Position numbers and translations under genes: made by a program. From assembly GCA_000403255.2 (NCBI GenBank), contig KE159582.1:478417-542416 (forward strand): a stretch of 64,000 nucleotides of DNA, in the 5' to 3' direction. Shown here piece after piece: positions 9,725 to 18,111 of the stretch; positions within the stretch are counted from its first letter, which is position 1; each line of letters opens with the position of its first letter. The stretch comes from Lachnospiraceae bacterium 3-1. GTDB lineage: Bacteria; Bacillota; Clostridia; Lachnospirales; Lachnospiraceae. The notes beneath the pieces are model-generated. The model worked only from the letters and a program-made list of their open reading frames with translations. It ran no database searches and was not told where the DNA came from.

Positions 9725-11305
9725 ATGAAAGGAAATCGTGCAGTATTATATCTAAGGCTTAGCAAAGAAGACGCTGATAAAATCAGTAAGGGAGATGATA
9801 GCGCAAGCATTAAAAATCAAAGGCTTTTATTAACGGATTATGCTTTGACACATAATTTTAAGATTGTTAAAGTGTATTCGGATGATGATGAAAGCGGGCT
9901 ATATGATGACCGTCCAGATTTTGAAAAAATGATGATTGATGCAAAGCTGAATGAGTTTGACATTATCATTGCAAAAACCCAATCAAGATTTTCCAGGAAC
10001 ATGGAACATATTGAAAGATATCTACACCATGATTTACCGAATCTGGGAATCAGATTTATTGGTGTTGTAGATGGTGTTGATACAGATAATGAAGAAAACA
10101 AGAAAAGCAGACAGATTAATGGACTTGTAAATGAATGGTATTGTGAAGACTTGTCTAAAAACATCCGTAGTTCTTTTAAGGCAAAAATGAAGAATGGGCA
10201 GTTTTTAGGTTCTTCTTGTCCATATGGGTATAAAAAAGATCCACAAAACCATAATCATTTGGTTATAGATGAATATGCAGCAAAAATTGTAAGAAGAATT
10301 TATAAATTATATTTATCTGGATATGGCAAAGCAAAAATAGGTTCTATATTATCTTCGGAAGGGGTATTGATACCAACTTTGTATAAAAGAGAGGTATTGG
10401 GCGAGAATTATCATAATTCCAGAGCGTTGGAAACAACGAAGAATTGGTCGTATCAAACAATCCATACTATACTAAATAATGAGACATATATAGGAAATTT
10501 AATTCAGAATAAAGTAAATACTTTATCCTATAAGGATAAAAAGAAGAAAATGCTTCCAAAAGAAAAATGGATTATTGTAGAAAATACCCATGAGCCGATT
10601 ATAGATTCAGAAGTTTTTGAAATGGTAAAGAAATTACAGAAGACGCGTACTAGAAGCGTTGGTTCCATGGAAGAGAATGGAATTTTTTCTGGTCTAATTT
10701 ATTGCGCAGATTGTAAACATGCAATGTCAAGAAAGTATGCAAGACGTGGAAGCAAGGGGTTTATAGGTTATATTTGCAAAACATATAAGACACAGGGAAA
10801 GGTATTTTGTGATAGTCACACCGTAAACATAGAGGATTTAGAGGAAGCAGTGTTATTTTCTATAAAAAATGAAGCAAAAAAGATTCTGAAAGAGGAAGAT
10901 ATAGATGAACTAAAAAAGATGGAGGTTTATAATGATAGCAGGGAATGTTATGAAATGCAGTTGGAAAGCATTCAGAAAAGACTTGATAAAATAGAGAAAT
11001 TCAAAAGAAAAACATATGACAATTTTATGGAGGATTTAATTTCAAAAGAAGAGTATCTTACATATATTGCTGAGTATGATGATGAAATTAAAGAATTGCA
11101 GAAGCAGAAAGATGTGCTTGTTGGGAAATCGGATTTACAGCAGGAGTTAAATACCCAATATGATGAATGGGTGGAAGCATTTAAAAATTATATCAATATT
11201 AGAAAACTAACAAGAGATGTGGTTTTAGAACTGATTGACAGAATAGAAGTAAATAGAGACGGGTCTATTATAATCTATTATAAATTTCAAAATCCATATG
11301 ATTAG
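9725..11305 (+). CDS. large serine recombinase (integrase)
   Basis: The 526-aa protein carries out site-specific integration or excision of the mobile region. Resolvase domain about 4-150 with the catalytic serine in YLRLS (Ser13) and the arginine-rich AKTQSRFSRN; recombinase domain about 165-300 (CPYGYKK..., NWSYQTIHTILNNETYIGN); zinc ribbon about 330-370 (CADCKHAM ... ICKTY ... FC); then a coiled coil to about 460. The length is normal for the phage/ICE class. RBS GGAGAGAA lies 6-7 bases before the ATG. The gene ends 15 bp from the point where carboxypeptidase coding sequence resumes, the usual position of an integrase next to its attachment site. Confidence 0.93.
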   Translation: MKGNRAVLYLRLSKEDADKISKGDDSASIKNQRLLLTDYALTHNFKIVKVYSDDDESGLYDDRPDFEKMMIDAKLNEFDIIIAKTQSRFSRNMEHIERYLHHDLPNLGIRFIGVVDGVDTDNEENKKSRQINGLVNEWYCEDLSKNIRSSFKAKMKNGQFLGSSCPYGYKKDPQNHNHLVIDEYAAKIVRRIYKLYLSGYGKAKIGSILSSEGVLIPTLYKREVLGENYHNSRALETTKNWSYQTIHTILNNETYIGNLIQNKVNTLSYKDKKKKMLPKEKWIIVENTHEPIIDSEVFEMVKKLQKTRTRSVGSMEENGIFSGLIYCADCKHAMSRKYARRGSKGFIGYICKTYKTQGKVFCDSHTVNIEDLEEAVLFSIKNEAKKILKEEDIDELKKMEVYNDSRECYEMQLESIQKRLDKIEKFKRKTYDNFMEDLISKEEYLTYIAEYDDEIKELQKQKDVLVGKSDLQQELNTQYDEWVEAFKNYINIRKLTRDVVLELIDRIEVNRDGSIIIYYKFQNPYD

Positions 11306-11787
11306 TGTCTACTATATATAAATGCTACACATGCATCATTGGCGCTTGCAACAGAAATGCATTTCAACATGGTTTCTACGGTCTGGGTTTCTCCTTGTTC
11401 TAGGAAAACCTGAGAGCCGCCCATACTTGCGGCGTATTCCGATACAGTAACCGTGTCCTCCAAAGATATTTTTCCTTGTTCCAATGCATCAAAAATTAAA
11501 ATCATTGTCATAATTTTAGTGATGCTTGCTGGGTGCAGGGAAGTATGTGCATCCTTTTCATAGATAATCTGGCCAGTAGAGGCTTCCATTAAGGCTACAG
11601 ATGGAGCGGAAACGGAGACCTCTTCGGTTGCAGGGGGCTGCTGGGGAGCTGCTTCTGATGTGGAAAGCAGAGTGGCGCACCAGTTTCCACAAGGCTTACT
11701 TAACTGCTGCGGGATTGCTTTTGAGGTGGGAAATAGGGAGGATATCAGCAAACACGCAGATAACAAAACAGATAATATACAATGCAT
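11302..11787 (-). pseudogene. D-Ala-D-Ala carboxypeptidase, cut by the integrated element
   Basis: The 161-aa open frame is the front part of a serine-type (S11) D-alanyl-D-alanine carboxypeptidase, a secreted enzyme that trims peptidoglycan side chains. It has a signal peptide (about 1-24), the catalytic SxxK as SITK (Ser88-Lys91) and the SxN motif as SAN (148-150). The third motif (KTG) and the rest of the enzyme are missing: the frame leaves family sequence a few residues after SAN and stops in prophage DNA. RBS GGAGG precedes the ATG. The intact family is about 380-430 aa, so this copy should be inactive. It is transcribed divergently from the metallophosphoesterase. Confidence 0.82.
11308..11335. 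other. putative attachment-site junction inside the dac gene
   Basis: Read on the minus strand, the carboxypeptidase sequence is normal through SVASANDACVA and then turns into FIYSRH-stop, which is unrelated to the family and lies beside the recombinase stop. The crossover should therefore lie around 11315-11325. The matching half site and the 3' half of the carboxypeptidase are expected to the left of this window. Confidence 0.6.
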
Positions 11788-11975
11788 ATCAGAACCTCCA
11801 AATGTTATATAATAGTTTAAGCGTAAGGCTTGTATGATATTCCCGGTTTTTACATGTTTTCCTGGAATCAGGAAGTCTTGCCGGTATCTATGCTTTGAAA
11901 ATCTGTAAAAGCTGCATATTCAGCAAGGAAGGATCCTATTCTGTAATAGGAATCAAAGAGAAAGGAAGAAAATAA

Positions 11976-12830
11976 ATGGAGATTTTATTTTTTGTGTTAG
12001 TGCTGTGTTTCACCTATGTTCTATGGCAAAAGTGGGAATTGACGAAATTTCAGGTAACAGAGTATAAGATAGTTTCTTCAAAAATAAAAAAGCAGGCTTG
12101 TGGGGTTGTAATTGCAGATTTGCATGGATTTTCTTATGGTAGGGAAAATGAAAAACTTTTGGAAACAGTAAAAAAAATAAATCCAAATATAATTTTTATA
12201 CCAGGAGATATACTGGTATCGAAATACAGTGATACCTACGAGGTGGCTTTGAAGACCTTGCAAGAGTTGGCAAAAATTGCTCCCGTATATTACAGTTATG
12301 GGAATCATGAAAGCCGTCTGCGTGATCCAGAACGAATCAACCATTCCTTGTTTCAAGAATATATATCTAAGGTGAAGGAAGCGGGAATCCTTGTTATGGA
12401 GACAGAAAGCCGGGAAATTTTTCTTGGGGAAAACAAGGTTCAGTTGTCAGCGTTGGAGCTGGAATTGGAATATTATGAAAAGGGCAGGATAGTTCCCTTG
12501 GAACAGGATTATTTAGCCAAACGTCTTCCGACGCAAAAGGAAGAAATGTTCCAGATTCTTCTTGCACATAATCCAGCTTATGCCAAAGAATATATTCATT
12601 GGGGCGCAGATGTGACCTTTTGTGGACATAATCACGGTGGACTGGTTCGGATTCCGGGGATTGGAAGTGTGATTTCTCCTCAGCTAACCTGGTTTCCCAA
12701 ATATGATTCTGGAAGGTTCCAGGAGGGGGATAAGAACGTTATTGTAAGTCGGGGAATGGGAACGCATACCTTTCATATACGGATTTTTAACCGGGCAGAG
12801 TTGTTGTCAGTGACATTTTTGCCGGAATAG
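11976..12830 (+). CDS. membrane-anchored metallophosphoesterase (YkuE-like)
   Basis: A 284-aa calcineurin-like phosphoesterase with one N-terminal hydrophobic anchor (about 1-18). The metal-binding motifs are in order: ADLHG (Asp48, His50), PGD, GNHE, AHNP and GHNHG. The family acts on phosphate esters, in some members on lipid intermediates; the substrate cannot be read from the sequence. RBS AAAGGAAGAAAAT precedes the ATG. It is a single gene, divergent from the broken carboxypeptidase and about 125 bp before the scpA start. Confidence 0.85.
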   Translation: MEILFFVLVLCFTYVLWQKWELTKFQVTEYKIVSSKIKKQACGVVIADLHGFSYGRENEKLLETVKKINPNIIFIPGDILVSKYSDTYEVALKTLQELAKIAPVYYSYGNHESRLRDPERINHSLFQEYISKVKEAGILVMETESREIFLGENKVQLSALELELEYYEKGRIVPLEQDYLAKRLPTQKEEMFQILLAHNPAYAKEYIHWGADVTFCGHNHGGLVRIPGIGSVISPQLTWFPKYDSGRFQEGDKNVIVSRGMGTHTFHIRIFNRAELLSVTFLPE

Positions 12831-12895
12831 ATTCGTCTTTCGGAAGGCTAGAGGCTGAACGGTTACTAAATTCATGGTTAATGACAAAAATTCTC

Positions 12896-12924
12896 TTGAA
12901 AAAAGCACAAGATACAGGTAGAAT
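12896..12924 (+). promoter_or_regulatory. scpAB promoter
   Basis: -35 TTGAAA (12896-12901), 17-base spacer, -10 TAGAAT (12919-12924), 31 bases before the scpA ATG. A vegetative sigma-A type promoter by eye. Confidence 0.6.
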
Positions 12925-12955
12925 AGGTAATAGTGCTGTTTGAAAAGGGGATATT

Positions 12956-13717
12956 ATGGATTTAACGGTGAAGCTTAAGGTGTTTGAAGGTCCTTTGGAT
13001 TTGTTGCTGCATCTGCTGGAGAAAAATAAGGTGAATATTTATGACATTCCCATTGTGGAAATTACCAGTCAGTATATGGACTATATTAATGAAATGCAAC
13101 GACAGGATTTGAATATTGTCAGTGAATTTCTGGTAATGGCAGCTACCCTTCTTGATATCAAATCAAAAATGCTGCTTCCCAAAGAGGAGACGGAGGAGGC
13201 AGAGGAAGATCCAAGAGCGGAGCTGGTACAGAAATTGTTGGAATATAAAATGTACCAATGTATGTCTTACGAATTAAAAGACAGGCAGATTGATGCAGAA
13301 AAGGTTTTGTTTAAGATGCCTACAATTCCTGAGGAGGTTAGGCAGTACGAGGAACCGGTGGATTTGCAGGAATTAATGTCAGATTTGACTTTGAAAAAGC
13401 TTAATGCGATTTTTAAATCTATCATGCGGAAACAGGAAGATAAAATTGACCCTATTCGGTCCAGATTTGGAAAAATTGAAAGGGAAGAGGTGTCTTTGGA
13501 AGAACGTATGGTATATTTGGAACAATATGCTTTGGCTCACAGTCCTTTTAGTTTTCGAGGATTGTTGGAGGAACAGAGCAGTAAGATGGAAATTATTGTC
13601 ACCTTTTTATCAGTTCTGGAATTGATGAAAACAGGAAAGATACATATTTCACAGGAACATATTTTTGATGATATTATTATTTATGCAAGCGGCGAGGAGA
13701 AGCAAGTGCCGGCATAA
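12956..13717 (+). CDS. scpA: segregation and condensation protein A
   Basis: The 253-aa kleisin subunit of the SMC condensin complex bridges the SMC heads during chromosome segregation. The N-terminus KVFEGPLDLLLHLLEKNKVNIYDIPI, given here in parts as FEGPLDLLLHLL and KNKVNIYDIPI, is the family hallmark; it is followed by SEFLVMAATLLDIKSKMLLP and a C-terminal winged-helix region (FLSVLELMKTGKI). Length is typical. RBS AAAGGGGATATT precedes the ATG. scpB follows after 14 bp, so the two are co-transcribed. Confidence 0.97.
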   Translation: MDLTVKLKVFEGPLDLLLHLLEKNKVNIYDIPIVEITSQYMDYINEMQRQDLNIVSEFLVMAATLLDIKSKMLLPKEETEEAEEDPRAELVQKLLEYKMYQCMSYELKDRQIDAEKVLFKMPTIPEEVRQYEEPVDLQELMSDLTLKKLNAIFKSIMRKQEDKIDPIRSRFGKIEREEVSLEERMVYLEQYALAHSPFSFRGLLEEQSSKMEIIVTFLSVLELMKTGKIHISQEHIFDDIIIYASGEEKQVPA

Positions 13718-13731
13718 GGAGTCGGGTTAGG

Positions 13732-14301
13732 ATGAAGTTGGATAAGCAGGAAGCAATTATTGAAGGGATTTTATTTGCCCTGGGGGAATCCGTGGAAATA
13801 TCCAAATTGGCAGAGGTTTTAGAGGTTAGTCAGGAGGAAGTCCGAGGTATTTTACAGAAAATGATGAAACGATACCGAGGAGAGAACCGGGGAATAGAGA
13901 TTATGGAAATTGAAGATGCGGTTCAAATGTGTACGAAAAAGGAAATATATGAATATCTGATAAAGATTGCAAAGCAGCCCAAACGTCATGTGTTGACAGA
14001 CGTGTTGCTGGAGACACTTTCTATTATTGCCTATAAACAGCCGATTACCAAGCTGGAAATTGAGAAAATACGTGGAGTGAGTTGCGCCCATGCAGTCAAT
14101 AAGCTGGTAGAGTACAATCTGGTTTGTGAATTGGGCAGATTAGATGCGCCAGGCAGACCTTTGCTATTTGGGACTACGGAAGAATTTTTGAGAAGCTTTG
14201 GTGTTCAGTCTATTGAAGAGCTTCCTGTACTGAATCAGGATCAGTTGGAAGAGTTCAAGCAGCAGGCTGAAGAAGAAATGAATCTGAAACTGGATGTGTG
14301 A
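13732..14301 (+). CDS. scpB: segregation and condensation protein B
   Basis: This 189-aa partner of ScpA in the SMC complex has two winged helices that bind the kleisin. Family markers are EGILFALGESVEISKLAE near the start and ETLSIIAYKQPITKLEIE with IRGV at about 103-125, then LGRLDAPGRPLLFGTTEEFL. Normal length. It is preceded by a GGAGTCGGGTTAGG ribosome region and closely follows scpA. A strong hairpin terminator ends the operon. Confidence 0.97.
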   Translation: MKLDKQEAIIEGILFALGESVEISKLAEVLEVSQEEVRGILQKMMKRYRGENRGIEIMEIEDAVQMCTKKEIYEYLIKIAKQPKRHVLTDVLLETLSIIAYKQPITKLEIEKIRGVSCAHAVNKLVEYNLVCELGRLDAPGRPLLFGTTEEFLRSFGVQSIEELPVLNQDQLEEFKQQAEEEMNLKLDV

Positions 14302-14304
14302 TTT

Positions 14305-14350
14305 TTGCCCTTCCTATCTGGCTGACTGCTGGACGGGAAGGGCAATTCTA
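14305..14350 (+). terminator. terminator of scpAB
   Basis: A perfect 10-bp stem, TTGCCCTTCC (14305-14314) with GGAAGGGCAA (14336-14345), begins 3 bases after the scpB stop. The following T tract is weak. Confidence 0.6.
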
Positions 14351-14357
14351 TCTTGTT

Positions 14358-14407
14358 CTATAGGCGATACATTGTCACGCTAAAGCATGAGAGTGTATTG
14401 CCTATAG
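14358..14407. repeat. dispersed hairpin repeat (CTATAGG family)
   Basis: A 50-bp imperfect palindrome from CTATAGGCGATACA to TGTATTGCCTATAG, with CACGCTAAAGC in the middle. Its ends and centre match copies near 30346, 30527 and 60360. It sits between two converging genes, right behind the scpB terminator. Confidence 0.65.
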
Positions 14408-14428
14408 GATATAAAGTAAAATTCAGAT

Positions 14429-15067
14429 TTAATAACCTAGAGATTCTCCAATTAAGATAACCTTAATCCGGTCAGCAGGGGCGCTTCGCCTGGTGATTAC
14501 TGTGTGGGAACAGATACAGTCAGGGCTCAGACAGTCAGAACATAATCCGGTGGCAGCGCAAGGCGTCTGGCGGTTCAAACGGTTGGCATTGATGGGAGAA
14601 GCCACATTGCGTACACGGGAAACAGCTTCTTCCAGGGAAGGCGCTACTTTGTTCATACCTGCAAGGATAATAACGTTTTTGGGGCCGTAAATCAGAGCAG
14701 CTACCCGGTTGCCAGTTCCGTCGACATTTACCAGTTCCCCATCGGAAGTAATGGCGTTGCTGCTCATAAAATAGTAATCGGAATTCAGGGATTTATGGTA
14801 GATTTCTGCAATTTCCTCCGGTGAGTTGGCTTTGCTCCGGTCTAACAGTGTAATGTCATCTAGTTCTTTTAACCGATCAGCCATACCGGATTCTGCCAGT
14901 GTCATGGAGCCGCCGAAGGATACAGTACTGCCAGAAGATACCAATGTTATAGCAAGCTCTGTGGCTTCTTTTGCAGTTTTACAATAGTGGCATTCAAAGT
15001 GACGCTTTTTAAGATTTTTCATGGTAGTGTTGGCAAGGTTTTCATAGTAGATTTGTGTTGGGGTCAT
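14429..15067 (-). CDS. LUD-domain protein (lactate-utilisation type)
   Basis: The 212-aa protein has the LUD/DUF162 fold: SFGGSMTLAESGM, SSNAITSDGELVNVDGTGNRVAALIYGP, and KVAPSLEEAVSRVRNVASPINA. Related proteins (LutB/LutC) take part in lactate oxidation; stand-alone copies like this one have no settled role. The C-terminus is unusual in its cysteines (CAATGLCSDCLSPDCIC), which could bind metal or an iron-sulfur cluster. RBS AAGGAG lies before the ATG. A single gene with a consensus promoter and an upstream element shared with gldA. Confidence 0.85.
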   Translation of the reverse strand: MTPTQIYYENLANTTMKNLKKRHFECHYCKTAKEATELAITLVSSGSTVSFGGSMTLAESGMADRLKELDDITLLDRSKANSPEEIAEIYHKSLNSDYYFMSSNAITSDGELVNVDGTGNRVAALIYGPKNVIILAGMNKVAPSLEEAVSRVRNVASPINANRLNRQTPCAATGLCSDCLSPDCICSHTVITRRSAPADRIKVILIGESLGY

Positions 15068-15128
15068 AGGTTTACTCCTTTCTTATAAAATATCCGTTGA
15101 TTGTAATCAGTGTTTCTCAATATCTATT

Positions 15129-15207
15129 ATTATAAAGCGCCTTGCTTGATGCGTCAATTTGTTAAAAGTTTGAGTTTCCCCATTTTACAATTCATAGTAC
15201 CAAAAGG
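15129..15207 (-). promoter_or_regulatory. LUD gene promoter and upstream element
   Basis: On the minus strand: -35 TTGACG (15152-15157), 17-base spacer, -10 TATAAT (15129-15134). Eleven bases upstream of the -35 is TAAAATGGGGAAACTCAAA (15169-15187), and further upstream is CCTTTTGGTACTAT (15194-15207). Both blocks recur upstream of the gldA promoter, so they are probably a shared activator site. Confidence 0.6.
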
Positions 15208-15253
15208 TTTCCATCACAAAGTGATAAATGAATATATGTTCAGCTGAAAAGAT

Positions 15254-15281
15254 TTGAAATTATTGGTAATTGTGCTATAAT
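15254..15281 (+). promoter_or_regulatory. promoter of the ABC exporter gene
   Basis: -35 TTGAAA (15254-15259), 16-base spacer, extended -10 TGCTATAAT (TATAAT 15276-15281). The start codon is 95 bases further on. Apart from this and the minus-strand promoter, the 15068-15375 gap shows nothing else. Confidence 0.6.
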
Positions 15282-15375
15282 GGTTTCTGCAAATGGTATG
15301 CTGTTTTCTTTATAGAAGTGAATTTTAAGGCGCCAGTTGCACAAGATAAAAACTTTCAAATGAAAGGGGATTTTA

Positions 15376-17112
15376 ATGGAGCAAAAATTAAAAAAGCTGT
15401 CATCTTATTATAAGCCTTATCGGTCCTTGTTTTTTGCAGATATGTTTTTTGCAATTTTGGGCGCAGGAGTGACATTAGTAATTCCTTTGATTGTACGTTA
15501 TATCACCAATCATGTGATTGCAATGGAGGCAGGGGCTGCGTTGCACCAGATTGCCAGATTAGGAATCTTGATGCTGGCGTTGGTGGCAGTGGAGTGCTAT
15601 TGTAACTATTTTATTTCCAATTATGGACATGTTATGGGAGCAAAAATAGAATACGATATGCGGGCGGAAATTTTCGGTCATTACCAGAAGCTGTCCTTTT
15701 CCTTTTTCAATAATCAAAAGGTGGGACAGCTAATGTCGAGAATCACCAGTGATTTATTTGATATCAGTGAGCTTTTACATCATGGGCCGGAGGATTTGGT
15801 GATTTCTGTGATCAAAATCGTAGGTTCTTTTCTTATTTTAATGAATATTGATTGGAAGCTCGCCATGATTGCATTTGCATTTGTTCCCATAATGTTGTTG
15901 TATGCCTGGTATTTTAATACGAGAATGAAACGGGCGTTTAAGCGGAACCGGGTGAAAATTGCGGAAATTAACAGTCAGATTGAGGACAATCTTTCTGGTA
16001 TTCGCGTGGTAAAATCCTTTGCCAATGAAGAGGTGGAATTAGGAAAATTTGAGGAAGGGAACCAAGGATTTCTGGCAGCTAAGAAGAATAGTTACATTTA
16101 TATGGCAGGCTATCATTCAGGTCTTGGCGCCTTGACCACATTGATAACCATTGTTGTTCTGGTGGCTGGCGCAGCGCTGATTACCTACGAACAGGTAAAT
16201 GTAACAGATTTAATTACGTTTCTTTTGTATATTAATACTTTTACAGAGCCAGTGAAAAAGCTGATTAACTTTACCGAACAGTTCCAAAACGGGTACACAG
16301 GCTATGAGCGTTTTATGGAAATGATGGCGATAGCCCCAGATATTTCAGATCGGCCAGGCGCGGTGGAATTAAAAGGAGTAAAAGGAGACATTTCCTTCGA
16401 TAATGTGTCGTTTCATTATGAAGAAAATACAGAGACGGTGCTGAACCATATCAATCTGGAAGTAGAAGCAGGTTCCTATATGGCGCTGGTAGGTTCTTCA
16501 GGTGCAGGGAAAAGCACCTTATGCAGTCTGATTCCCCGATTTTATGATGTGACAGGCGGATCGGTGAAAATTGATGGGAAGGATATCCGAGATGTGACAC
16601 TAAAGAGCTTGCGAAGCCAGATTGGAATTGTACAGCAGGATGTGTACCTATTTGTGGGAACTGTTATGGACAATATCCGCTATGGCAGGCCAAATGCCGC
16701 CAGGGAAGAAGTGATAGAAGCGGCCAAGAGCGCAAATGCACATGAATTTATTATGGCATTGCCAGATGGATATGATACGGATATTGGGCAGCGCGGCGTG
16801 AAACTTTCTGGAGGACAAAAGCAGAGATTATCCATTGCAAGGGTATTTTTGAAAAATCCGCCCATACTTATCTTTGATGAGGCAACTTCAGCATTAGATA
16901 ATGAGAGCGAAAAGGTGGTGCAGGAATCCTTGGAAAAATTGGCGAAAAACCGTACAACGTTTGTAATTGCCCACCGTTTGTCCACCATCCGCAATGCTCA
17001 GAAAATATTGGTGCTGACTGATCATGGAATTGAAGAGGAAGGTACTCATAAGGAGCTTTTGGACAACGATGGCATTTATGCAAGGCTCTATCGAATGCAG
17101 TTTGCCGGGTAA
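15376..17112 (+). CDS. ABC exporter, fused membrane and ATPase domains
   Basis: This 578-aa half-transporter of the MsbA/multidrug class probably works as a homodimer in the cell membrane. The six-helix membrane domain spans about 15-310, followed by the ATPase domain about 335-578: Walker A GSSGAGKST, Q-loop IVQQDVYLF, signature LSGGQKQR, Walker B ILIFDEATSA, and the switch histidine in IAHRLSTI. The substrate is unknown. RBS AAAGGGG lies 7 bases before the ATG. No partner half-transporter is adjacent. The DUF2156 gene follows after 63 bp and may be co-transcribed. Confidence 0.93.
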   Translation: MEQKLKKLSSYYKPYRSLFFADMFFAILGAGVTLVIPLIVRYITNHVIAMEAGAALHQIARLGILMLALVAVECYCNYFISNYGHVMGAKIEYDMRAEIFGHYQKLSFSFFNNQKVGQLMSRITSDLFDISELLHHGPEDLVISVIKIVGSFLILMNIDWKLAMIAFAFVPIMLLYAWYFNTRMKRAFKRNRVKIAEINSQIEDNLSGIRVVKSFANEEVELGKFEEGNQGFLAAKKNSYIYMAGYHSGLGALTTLITIVVLVAGAALITYEQVNVTDLITFLLYINTFTEPVKKLINFTEQFQNGYTGYERFMEMMAIAPDISDRPGAVELKGVKGDISFDNVSFHYEENTETVLNHINLEVEAGSYMALVGSSGAGKSTLCSLIPRFYDVTGGSVKIDGKDIRDVTLKSLRSQIGIVQQDVYLFVGTVMDNIRYGRPNAAREEVIEAAKSANAHEFIMALPDGYDTDIGQRGVKLSGGQKQRLSIARVFLKNPPILIFDEATSALDNESEKVVQESLEKLAKNRTTFVIAHRLSTIRNAQKILVLTDHGIEEEGTHKELLDNDGIYARLYRMQFAG

Positions 17113-17175
17113 GGAATATTGAGAAAATGGCAGAGGGCAACAGAGATAGATTGCAGTCTGCCAGATAGGAGATTT

Positions 17176-18111
17176 ATGGAAATAGAATTTAAAAAAATTG
17201 AACTGGAAGACAGAGAATTGATTGACCGTTATCTGAATCAGAAAACATACCGTAGCTGTGAGCTGATTTTTCCTAATATTTATCTTTGGAGCAGGGAATA
17301 TCCTACAAAGTTTGCTATTGTGGAAAATGCACTGGTTTTTCAGGGAATTTTAGAAAATGGAGAGCCCAGCATAACATTTCCAGCGGGAGAGCAGGAAGAG
17401 ATTCATAAGGCAATGGATGTGATGATGGACTGGTTTTTGGAGCAGGGAAAGGAATTTCACATGCATCTGGTACAGGAGCAAGAGTATGAGTTGTTGGAAT
17501 TGTGGTATCCAGGAAAATTCCGGATTGCTTACCATCGGGATTCTGCCGATTACGTGTATGAGACAGAGAAGCTTACCACCCTGGCAGGAAAGAAACTTCA
17601 CGGAAAGCGGAACCACATCAATAAATTCAAAGAAAATTATCCAGATTGGGTGTATGAGCCTATGACCAGGGAAAACGTAGAGGATTGCTTTCAGATGGCT
17701 TTGAAATGGCGGGAGGAGGCTGAGTGTGAACAGGATGAAGCGAAACGAGCAGAAATGTGCGTGACGCTGAATGCTCTGCGGTTGATGGAGGAGCTTCAGT
17801 TAAAAGGCGGTTTGCTTAGGGCTAACCCAGAGGGAGAAGTCATTGCATTTACAATTGGGGAGCCATTAAATCCCGATACCTTTGTGGTGCATATAGAAAA
17901 AGCATTTTCAGACATCCAGGGGGCATACCCTATGATAAACCAGCAGTTTGTGGCCCATGAAGCACAGGAATTTTTGTATGTAAACAGGGAAGAGGACACA
18001 GGGGCAGAGGGGCTTCGCAAAGCAAAATTGTCTTACCGTCCGGCGTTTCTTGTGGAAAAGGGTAAAGTGACTTATGTGAAAGATGGAGGGAAAAATCATG
18101 ACGAAGATTGA
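17176..18111 (+). CDS. DUF2156 (lysylphosphatidylglycerol synthetase C-terminal-like) protein
   Basis: The 311-aa soluble protein resembles the GNAT-like C-terminal domain of MprF, without membrane helices: FPNIYLWSREY near the start, GKKLHGKRNHINKFKENYPDW in the middle and a long second GNAT lobe. Some relatives transfer amino acids to lipids or peptides; the acceptor here is unknown. The ATG at 17176 is chosen because AGGAG stands 7 bases before it, while the upstream TTG at 17119 lacks a site. Its end overlaps the start of the first G3E GTPase by 14 bp, so the two are translationally linked. Confidence 0.8.
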   Translation: MEIEFKKIELEDRELIDRYLNQKTYRSCELIFPNIYLWSREYPTKFAIVENALVFQGILENGEPSITFPAGEQEEIHKAMDVMMDWFLEQGKEFHMHLVQEQEYELLELWYPGKFRIAYHRDSADYVYETEKLTTLAGKKLHGKRNHINKFKENYPDWVYEPMTRENVEDCFQMALKWREEAECEQDEAKRAEMCVTLNALRLMEELQLKGGLLRANPEGEVIAFTIGEPLNPDTFVVHIEKAFSDIQGAYPMINQQFVAHEAQEFLYVNREEDTGAEGLRKAKLSYRPAFLVEKGKVTYVKDGGKNHDED

